Position numbers and translations under genes: made by a program. The notes under the pieces were generated by a model that was given only the letters and a program-made list of their open reading frames with translations, had not been told where the DNA came from and did no database searches. Shown in pieces: positions 1-5,126 of a DNA stretch of 8,979 bases (position 1 is its first letter; every line of letters begins with the position of its first letter). The DNA lies in NCBI GenBank assembly GCA_028686145.1, contig JAQUCQ010000119.1, positions 1-8,979 of the forward strand, written 5' to 3'. This DNA comes from Desulfuromonadaceae bacterium. Its GTDB lineage: Bacteria; Desulfobacterota; Desulfuromonadia; Geobacterales; Pseudopelobacteraceae.

Positions 1-261
1 ATCATTGGCCGCTACGTGTTGACCCCGCGCATATTTGAAATCCTCATGGACCAGGAACCAGGAAAAGGTGGAGAGATCCAGTTGACAGATGCCATCCTGA
101 CATTGTCAAAAGAAGAAAATGTGTATGGCTGTTTGTTTGAAGGTTTGCGCCATGATTGCGGCGACAAGCTCGGCTTTCTGAAAGCAACTGTCGATATGGC
201 GCTCAAACGGAAGGAATTCAGCACAGAATTTGAAGCCTATTTGCGCGAGCGATTGAGCTAA
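1..261 (+). CDS. galU: UTP-glucose-1-phosphate uridylyltransferase, C-terminal 86 residues (5' end outside window)
   Basis: GalU makes UDP-glucose from UTP and glucose-1-phosphate in the cytoplasm, supplying glucosyl units for lipopolysaccharide, exopolysaccharide and other envelope glycans. The frame is open from base 1 to a TAA at 259-261. The visible part matches the end of bacterial GalU: GRYVLTPRIFEIL near the left edge, then GGEIQLTDAI, then RHDCGDKLGFLKA. The last corresponds to the DCGNKLGYMQA block of the E. coli enzyme, which lies in the sugar-nucleotide binding region. The tail (EFEAYLRERLS) is the usual end of the protein, so the 3' end is intact; E. coli GalU has about 302 residues, so roughly 215 residues are missing to the left. 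The gene is followed by a bidirectional hairpin and converges on a small secreted-protein gene. Confident family call from motif order; the symbol is by resemblance to GalU rather than to other nucleotidyltransferases. Confidence 0.93.
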   Translation: MIGRYVLTPRIFEILMDQEPGKGGEIQLTDAILTLSKEENVYGCLFEGLRHDCGDKLGFLKATVDMALKRKEFSTEFEAYLRERLS

Positions 262-344
262 CGTCATGTTACGCCCCTGTTTCTTCCCGTCACACATAAA
301 AGACAGGAGAGCGCTTTAGATATTTGCCAGGAAGCAGACACAAC

Positions 345-376
345 AAAGGCGAGCCGTATATCGAACTCGCCTTTTG
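345..376. terminator. Bidirectional hairpin terminator between galU and the TIGR04073-like gene
   Basis: A perfect 9-bp inverted repeat, AAAGGCGAG (345-353) and CTCGCCTTT (366-374), encloses a 12-base loop that can form two further CG pairs (355-356 with 362-363). The plus strand continues as TTTTGC, giving a short T-tract for galU. The minus strand reads TTTGTTG after the stem, a weaker T-rich end for the convergent gene. It sits 84 bp after galU and 25 bp after the end of the opposite gene, as expected for a shared terminator. Confidence 0.75.
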
Positions 377-398
377 CTATTGATCAGTCCACCGGTAG

Positions 399-788
399 CT
401 ATTTTTCCTCAGTAATGGCCTTTGATGTGTTTCTTTTTGGCCCCCACCCCTGCCAGACATATTCAGGGTCGATCATCGGATCATAGTACCCGGGCTGGGG
501 GACCATGCAAAAAACCGCTTCTGTTATCCCGATCACCCCCCGATATAAGGTCATCCCGATCCCCTTGATCGGCCCGACAACATAACCGACCGCCCCCATT
601 TCCCGTCCGGTCAGGATTGTCTGTTTTGGAAGCTCAACAATACTGGTAACTGTGTTGGTGATTCCCCTCGTAAACTTGACGGCCATCTTCCCCACAATCA
701 TTTCCGGCTGCTGGTCAGCAGTCGCCAGACCCGGCACCAGAGCAACAAAAACAAACAAAACCAGTGATAATAACAGAACCTTTTTCAT
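399..788 (-). CDS. Small secreted protein, resembles exosortase-system-associated TIGR04073 family
   Basis: A 129-residue exported protein with no known biochemical role. Residues 1-24 form a classical signal peptide: MKK, then a Leu/Val/Phe-rich core, then a cleavage site after Ala-Thr-Ala. The mature part starts near D25. It has a conserved-looking core of FTRGITNTVTSIVELPKQ (about residues 39-56), then a Gly-rich amphipathic stretch GYVVGPIKGIGMTLYRGVIG (68-87) and a C-terminal block FCMVPQPGYYDP...PEYVW (93-112). This pattern (RG-x-x-N, E-x-P-K-Q, Gly-rich middle, P-x-P-x-Y-x-P near the end) is what I recall for TIGR04073, whose members occur in genomes carrying exosortase/PEP-CTERM machinery. 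The start is supported by AAGGAG at 794-799, five bases before the ATG. It is convergent with galU and downstream of the DNA polymerase gene in the same direction, with a 162-bp gap. Signal peptide: high confidence. Family name: moderate, from memory. Confidence 0.8.
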   Translation of the reverse strand: MKKVLLLSLVLFVFVALVPGLATADQQPEMIVGKMAVKFTRGITNTVTSIVELPKQTILTGREMGAVGYVVGPIKGIGMTLYRGVIGITEAVFCMVPQPGYYDPMIDPEYVWQGWGPKRNTSKAITEEK

Positions 789-950
789 ACGGTCTCCTTT
801 TTACTTAAGTAAGAAATTATTTTCTACCGATATGCATAGAAAATATTTCATTAACGCATGCATCCTGATTATCAGTACCAGATGTGACGGCACAGCGGCT
901 TTTTCATTACTTTGCAGACTCTTACCACAAAGAACCAGTACGTGCAAGTA
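789..950. other. AT-rich intergenic region between the polymerase gene and the TIGR04073-like gene
   Basis: This 162-bp gap carries the Shine-Dalgarno AAGGAG (794-799, minus) for the downstream gene. Immediately upstream is a 12-bp perfect palindrome TTACTTAAGTAA (801-812), then AT-rich sequence containing two ATGCAT hexamers, and a short dyad CTGATTATCAG. No convincing -35/-10 pair and no intrinsic terminator with a T-tract could be picked out by eye, so whether the small gene has its own promoter or is read from the polymerase transcript is open. I see no coding potential here. Confidence 0.5.
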
Positions 951-3191
951 TCACAGGTCAAAAAGAGTCGGCTCTTGCGGAAGAAAAGGTTCAAAGCGTT
1001 TTTGTACATGGCGCAGTTTCCCGATATAATACAGAATATTGATATCCGGGTGCGCCGGGTCAAATGAATCAGCCGATCGGCACTGCTCATACGCTGTGAC
1101 ATCCTTTCCGGTACCGCTGACATAATAGCTGATACGATCTCCGGCACGGTATGGTTTCCCCGAAGCGATTGCAATTTCAAAAACGGCCGAATGATTACGT
1201 TTTCCTACCCGAAGCTTCTCACGATACACGTCCGGCGATTCGTTAAGTGTCTCGTTGCGGGTCACCCATGCAACATCCAACCCGGTTGAACGGAGCCGGG
1301 CAACATACTGGTCAAAAAGCCGCGCCACCGACTCTGCTTTTCCAGTCAGCAAACATTCGATGACATCACGTATGAATTCCCGCAGATAGGCTTCCAGACC
1401 ACGCGAACGGAGCGCGCTTCCCTTAATGATGATCCTGCCGTCATAATCCTGCACGGCATAATTTTTGGCTTTATATACCAATATTGATCGATAACGACCA
1501 TCCAGCTCGACATCAATTCCTTCCGGCAGTTTCCGGGAAACGCGCTGCACAAGCTCAAGTTCATTACTCGCTGAGATACATGTCTGGGGAGGTTTAAAAT
1601 AGATGCCGTCCGTATCCACCTCAACCGGTCTGGCACCTTCAGCCACAAGTAGGTCAATCATATTTTTTATCGTGACGCGACCAAGACGGGCGACCTCGGC
1701 AGCAGCTACCGGGTCTGAAAAGTTATGAAATTCTGCTCCGAGGTAGCCATAAAACGAATTGATCAGCACTTTAAACACCTGCTGAAGTGACTCAAAATAA
1801 TGTTGTTCCGAATTTTCTGCAGCATCACGTGCCGATTGTTTTGCGGCCAGGCGGAACCGTCGCAAATCCGCCAGCATGGGAAGAAATAGTCCCAGACTAT
1901 CTTTGGCGGGAGCAAGACGGTATGTCAGCATCAATGACGGATAGAGAGACGCCACGTCACAATGGACGATCGGGCCGACAACCCCTGCACACGAGGATTC
2001 CGTATACCCCCCTTCAAAAGCGGTAGTTCCCGAAGTACGAGCAGGAATAGCGTGGCCACGATACAGATATTCACGGAGAAAAAGAGCATTGATACGCGTT
2101 GCGTTACCGCGAATGACACAGTTTTGAAAGGAATATGGAAACATGCGGCTTTGCAGAAACCAGGGATAACCAAACATCCGAAACAAAGAGAGTGTCTCCC
2201 GGACGTCATCCAGGTTGTAGCGATACAGCAGCCCCGGATCATTCTGGAATGCATTTGAAATAGCGGAGCCGTCCAGATAGGTACGATCATCAGCCGCAAC
2301 ACCGAAATGCCGTGCAACAGCTTTCAGTCCATGACTTTCAAGGTTACGACCGGCACTATCATACAGCTGCACCAGAAAATAGGTATCGATTATGTGCCTG
2401 CCATAGACATCCCAGCGCGGGTATTCAAGCATTTTATCAGCTAGACTCCAGCGAGCATGCGGCGTGATGTGAGGTGGAGCACCGTTGCGCCCCCAGGTCA
2501 GGCGGATGCCATGCATTTGCGCCCGCCGCCCAATGTAGTCGAGGTCAAAACGAAAAATATTGTGGCCGGTGATGACGTCAGGATCACAGCGAAGTATCGC
2601 ATCGTTCAGGCTCTGCAGCAGTTCCGGTTCCGATAACTGATCCCCCCGGAGCACGATCTCATCACCATGTGAATCTTTGAGCGCAATCGAAATGATCCGG
2701 TCTTCAAGCCGCTCGGGATTTGAAAAACCATAACCATCCGCACATGCGGTTTCAATATCAAGCGCCAGACAACGCAAGTCGGAAAATTCAAGCCCTTTAA
2801 AAAGAGTGGTGCCGCTGACCAGCATATATTGGTGTGAGAGATCGGGGAGGAACAGGTAGGGCGCATCATGAGAGGAATAAGATTTGCCGGTTTTTGCCGC
2901 AAGGAAATCGCGAGCAATCAGACACTCACTCCAGGAATCAAACAGAAGCTGACTGCGAAAAAAACCGTCACCCGATAACTGCCGTACGGCACAGGGAACC
3001 CGGCAACCGGTTACCACCCCGGGGTCATTGACCAAAATAAACGGTTGAAACGGCTCGTCGTGAAAATGCACACGGCCGCCGGTCCTGAAAAAGAGCCGAA
3101 TGAAGTGCCCGACCGGCTCCACCGCTATGATGCCGGGGCGTTCATCATGACCGAAAAGCAGCAGGTTATGTTCTATTGTGCTGGTTGGCAT
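951..3191 (-). CDS. Family B DNA polymerase with 3'-5' exonuclease domain (DNA polymerase II type)
   Basis: A replicative/repair polymerase of the Pol II/archaeal B type, 746 residues from the chosen start. The exonuclease site is complete: ExoI LALDIET (D145, E147), ExoII GHNIFRFDLDYI (D216) and ExoIII YNLDDVRET (Y325, D329). The polymerase site is also complete: motif A CDVASLYPS (D412), motif B KVLINSFYGYLG (K474, N478, Y481), motif C VDTDG (D526, D528) and a KAKNY block (574-578) matching the KKRY-type DNA-contact motif. Motif C ends in Gly as in several archaeal enzymes, where E. coli Pol II has Ser. The C-terminus, EPTLFDL, resembles a sliding-clamp binding peptide. The open frame extends to 3251, but those 20 extra codons would be encoded by the metK terminator hairpin, so ATG at 3191 is preferred. 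Only a weak GAGAG precedes it (3197-3201). Likely roles, inferred from the family, are damage tolerance or repair synthesis; E. coli Pol II is SOS-induced, but no LexA box was seen here. Confidence 0.93.
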   Translation of the reverse strand: MPTSTIEHNLLLFGHDERPGIIAVEPVGHFIRLFFRTGGRVHFHDEPFQPFILVNDPGVVTGCRVPCAVRQLSGDGFFRSQLLFDSWSECLIARDFLAAKTGKSYSSHDAPYLFLPDLSHQYMLVSGTTLFKGLEFSDLRCLALDIETACADGYGFSNPERLEDRIISIALKDSHGDEIVLRGDQLSEPELLQSLNDAILRCDPDVITGHNIFRFDLDYIGRRAQMHGIRLTWGRNGAPPHITPHARWSLADKMLEYPRWDVYGRHIIDTYFLVQLYDSAGRNLESHGLKAVARHFGVAADDRTYLDGSAISNAFQNDPGLLYRYNLDDVRETLSLFRMFGYPWFLQSRMFPYSFQNCVIRGNATRINALFLREYLYRGHAIPARTSGTTAFEGGYTESSCAGVVGPIVHCDVASLYPSLMLTYRLAPAKDSLGLFLPMLADLRRFRLAAKQSARDAAENSEQHYFESLQQVFKVLINSFYGYLGAEFHNFSDPVAAAEVARLGRVTIKNMIDLLVAEGARPVEVDTDGIYFKPPQTCISASNELELVQRVSRKLPEGIDVELDGRYRSILVYKAKNYAVQDYDGRIIIKGSALRSRGLEAYLREFIRDVIECLLTGKAESVARLFDQYVARLRSTGLDVAWVTRNETLNESPDVYREKLRVGKRNHSAVFEIAIASGKPYRAGDRISYYVSGTGKDVTAYEQCRSADSFDPAHPDINILYYIGKLRHVQKRFEPFLPQEPTLFDL

Positions 3192-3212
3192 GGTGGCTCT
3201 CGGCTCTTGGGT

Positions 3213-3244
3213 AAAAAAATGGGGCGGTTTCAATGCCGCCCCAT
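3213..3244 (-). terminator. Strong intrinsic terminator of metK
   Basis: Reading the minus strand, a 9-bp perfect GC-rich stem (ATGGGGCGG / CCGCCCCAT, 3236-3244 and 3219-3227) with an 8-base loop is followed at once by seven T residues (the A-run at 3213-3219). It begins 11 bp after the metK stop codon and ends 21 bp before the polymerase ATG. This is a textbook Rho-independent terminator, and it explains why the first 20 codons of the longest polymerase open frame look unlike protein. Confidence 0.92.
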
Positions 3245-3255
3245 CACACATTCAG

Positions 3256-4422
3256 TTAAATACCGGCTTTCTGTTTCAACAGCGCGGCTTTGTCAGTCCG
3301 CTCCCAGGTAAATTCAGGCAGTTCACGGCCGAAGTGCCCATATGCGGCGGTTTTGCGATAGATTGGGCGGAGGAGGTCGAGCTGTTCGATAATTGCACGC
3401 GGACGCATGTCAAATGTTTCGCGTACCAGAGCGGAAAGACGCTCTTCTGTCACTTTTCCGGTGCCGAAAGTGTGCACCATGATCGAAACCGGCTGAGCTA
3501 CGCCGATTGCGTATGCAACCTGCACCTCGCAACGATCGCAGAGACCGGCGGCGACCAGATTTTTGGCAACATAGCGCCCCATGTAAGCAGCCGAACGGTC
3601 AACTTTGGAAGGATCCTTACCGGAGAAAGCGCCACCGCCGTGGCGGCCCATGCCGCCGTAAGTATCGACGATGATCTTGCGACCGGTCAGCCCGCAGTCC
3701 CCCATTGGCCCGCCAACGACGAAACGGCCAGTCGGATTGATGAAGTAACGGGTAGTGGCATCCAGCAAATGAGCTGGGATAACTTTCTTGATAACTTCAG
3801 CAATGACCTCTTCCTCAATCCTTTTGTGTGTCACATCAGGAGTATGCTGGGTGGAGATAACAACCGTATCGATACGGCTCGGCTTGCCGTCAACATATTC
3901 AACCGAAACCTGGGATTTGGAATCGGGGCGAAGGAATTCCAACTGGCCCGACTTGCGTACTTCGGCCAGTCTGGCGACCAACTGATGAGCCAGCTGGATC
4001 GGCATCGGCATAAGTTCCGGAGTTTCGTTGCAGGCATACCCGAACATAAGCCCCTGATCGCCGGCGCCCTGTTCTTTGTGCAGTCCCTCCCCCTCGGAAA
4101 CTCCCTGGGATATATCGGGCGATTGTTTGTCTATGGAAACCAGCACGGCACAGGTTTCATAATCAAAGCCCATGGCAGAATCGGTGTACCCGATTTCCTT
4201 GATGGTTTCACGGACAATCAATGGTATGTCTGCGTAAGCGGTGGTCGTGATCTCACCGGCGATCACGGCCATGCCGGTAGTGACGAGAGTTTCGCACGCG
4301 ACACGTGCTTTGGGGTCCTGGGCCAGTATCGCATCAAGAATTGCATCCGAAATCTGGTCGGCAACCTTGTCCGGATGCCCTTCTGATACGGATTCTGAGG
4401 TGAAGATGAATTTTTCTGCCAT
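3256..4422 (-). CDS. metK: S-adenosylmethionine synthetase
   Basis: Makes S-adenosylmethionine, the cell's main methyl donor, from methionine and ATP in the cytoplasm, splitting the triphosphate in the same active site. The 388 residues match the usual bacterial MetK length. Family signatures are in order: ESVSEGHPDKVADQISDAILD (about 10-30) with the catalytic-site His16 and the metal/phosphate-binding Asp18; GAGDQGLMFGYA (119-130), the ATP-binding hexapeptide region; and GGMGRHGGGAFSGKDPSKVDRSAAY (256-280), containing the Gly-rich GGGAFSGKD phosphate-binding loop. No key residue is missing. The start is fixed by AGGAG (4432-4436) nine bases before the ATG and by MAEKFIFTSESVSEGHPDK, a normal MetK N-terminus. 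A near-consensus promoter lies 63 bp upstream and an intrinsic terminator follows the stop codon, so it appears to be a single-gene transcript. ahcY, the other methyl-cycle gene, is about 3.1 kb upstream on the same strand. Confidence 0.98.
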   Translation of the reverse strand: MAEKFIFTSESVSEGHPDKVADQISDAILDAILAQDPKARVACETLVTTGMAVIAGEITTTAYADIPLIVRETIKEIGYTDSAMGFDYETCAVLVSIDKQSPDISQGVSEGEGLHKEQGAGDQGLMFGYACNETPELMPMPIQLAHQLVARLAEVRKSGQLEFLRPDSKSQVSVEYVDGKPSRIDTVVISTQHTPDVTHKRIEEEVIAEVIKKVIPAHLLDATTRYFINPTGRFVVGGPMGDCGLTGRKIIVDTYGGMGRHGGGAFSGKDPSKVDRSAAYMGRYVAKNLVAAGLCDRCEVQVAYAIGVAQPVSIMVHTFGTGKVTEERLSALVRETFDMRPRAIIEQLDLLRPIYRKTAAYGHFGRELPEFTWERTDKAALLKQKAGI

Positions 4423-4427
4423 TGTGG

Positions 4428-4452
4428 TATACTCCTCTCGGTTCTCTGTATA
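4428..4452 (-). promoter_or_regulatory. Possible weak hairpin exposing the metK Shine-Dalgarno in its loop
   Basis: On the minus strand TATAC (4448-4452) can pair with GTATA (4428-4432), leaving a purine-rich 15-base loop that contains most of GAGAGGAG, the metK ribosome binding site. Five AU-rich base pairs are marginal, so this may be chance. I see no match to a known SAM-binding leader in the short 5' untranslated region. Confidence 0.2.
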
Positions 4453-4484
4453 TTTATTTTACCTGAGTGCTTTAGCGATCTGTA

Positions 4485-4513
4485 AAAATATCGTCAGCAC
4501 ACACCTTTGTCAA
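4485..4513 (-). promoter_or_regulatory. Sigma-70-type promoter of metK
   Basis: On the minus strand a perfect -35 hexamer TTGACA (4508-4513) is separated by exactly 17 bases from TATTTT (4485-4490), which matches 4 of 6 bases of the -10 consensus. Transcription would begin near 4478, giving an untranslated leader of about 55 bases before the metK ATG at 4422. The fit in hexamers, spacing and position is the best promoter in this window. Confidence 0.75.
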
Positions 4514-4521
4514 GTGAAGAG

Positions 4522-4571
4522 CGGAAAACTATTTATTCCGTTTGACTTACGAGCTTCAAATTAGGCACTAT
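4522..4571. promoter_or_regulatory. Divergent control region: small inverted repeat and weak plus-strand promoter candidate
   Basis: CGGAA (4522-4526) and TTCCG (4536-4540) form a spaced inverted repeat just upstream of the metK -35 box, where a regulator could contact both transcription units. On the plus strand TTGACT (4542-4547) is a good -35 hexamer, but the best -10 at 18 bases is CACTAT (4566-4571), a poor match; TATAGC (4569-4574) is 21 bases away. Plus-strand transcription of the secreted pair probably starts in this region, but the exact promoter is uncertain. Confidence 0.3.
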
Positions 4572-4595
4572 AGCATAAAGAACCTATGACTTTTT

Positions 4596-4599
4596 GAGG
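4596..4599 (+). promoter_or_regulatory. Ribosome binding site that sets the start at 4608
   Basis: GAGG lies eight bases before the ATG at 4608. The in-frame GTG at 4599 overlaps this site and has no ribosome binding site of its own, so ATG 4608 is preferred and the protein begins MPKALLLYLL. Confidence 0.65.
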
Positions 4600-4607
4600 T
4601 GGTTATC

Positions 4608-5126
4608 ATGCCCAAGGCACTGCTACTATATTTACTGATTGCTGTTATCGGCACGGTGCTCCCCGCTTCAGCATCTGCTGCCTCCACCCCTCCTGCCGAA
4701 GTCTGGAGATATTATCATTTCAACGGTGTCGCCTTCATACCCGGTCCGGCTGTTGACGGAAGCGCATTTATTGCCGTGCGGGAAAAGGTGCGCCCGGTTG
4801 TCTTAACAACACAGACCTCACCCCTTGAACAGACGGCACTGCCGGATGGATCTGGTGTTATTGCCGGAATCTGCTATCTGCAAAGTTCTGGAGGCAAGCT
4901 CGCCAGCGGCAGCGGCTTCAGCCCCTATCCGCGCGTGCCGCTCCTGATCTCCACCAAGGGCAAAGAATATGTGACGGTGCAAACGGATGACCACGGCTAT
5001 TTCGTGGTGGTGCTGCCGGCTGGGACTTATTCCGTCGGCAGCGGGCCATTCACCGCAGAAATAACCGTTGAACGCGGCATAACCACACTCGTCCCGTTAC
5101 GGACCGGCAAAAGGATGGTGGATTAA
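4608..5126 (+). CDS. Secreted protein with carboxypeptidase-regulatory-like beta-sandwich domain
   Basis: A 172-residue exported protein of unknown function. Residues 1-24 are a signal peptide (MPK, hydrophobic Leu/Ile/Val core, Ala-Ser-Ala-Ser-Ala cleavage region). The mature chain starts with a Trp/Tyr-containing stretch (EVWRYYHFNGVAFIPGP, 31-47), then a domain from about residue 80 to the end: GSGVIAGICYL, then TVQTDDHGYFVVVLPAGTYSV (123-143), then EITVERGITTLVPL. A strand, Asp/His-Gly turn, then Leu-Pro-x-Gly-Thr-Tyr is the hallmark of carboxypeptidase-regulatory-like (CarboxypepD_reg) immunoglobulin-type folds, which are usually structural or binding modules and not catalytic. No lipobox Cys or membrane anchor is present, so it is probably periplasmic or extracellular. 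Its stop overlaps the start of the metalloprotease by one base (TAATG), implying translational coupling. I infer a partner, chaperone or inhibitor role for the protease; nothing in the sequence proves it. Confidence 0.85.
   Translation: MPKALLLYLLIAVIGTVLPASASAASTPPAEVWRYYHFNGVAFIPGPAVDGSAFIAVREKVRPVVLTTQTSPLEQTALPDGSGVIAGICYLQSSGGKLASGSGFSPYPRVPLLISTKGKEYVTVQTDDHGYFVVVLPAGTYSVGSGPFTAEITVERGITTLVPLRTGKRMVD

Noticed and set aside
801..812. The 12-bp palindrome TTACTTAAGTAA as a regulator operator
   Set aside because: It is AT-rich and occurs once, directly next to the ribosome binding site; without a second copy or a promoter nearby I cannot support an operator call.
3192..3251. A 20-residue N-terminal extension of the DNA polymerase
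   Set aside because: These codons coincide with the metK terminator stem and T-tract, and the ATG at 3191 gives a natural polymerase beginning.
3271..3282. CTGTTTCAACAG dyad near the metK 3' end as a LexA operator for the polymerase gene
   Set aside because: The spacing is CTGT-N4-ACAG, shorter than the E. coli SOS box (N8), and it lies within conserved metK coding sequence.
3178..4386. A 402-codon plus-strand open frame opposite metK and the terminator
   Set aside because: It lies almost entirely antisense to a clear metK, has no recognisable domain, and its start has no ribosome binding site. It is a frame shadow of metK codon use.
4423..4480. SAM riboswitch in the metK leader
   Set aside because: The predicted leader is only about 55 bases and shows no conserved SAM-binding helices that I recognise; a GCTAAAGC stretch alone is not enough.
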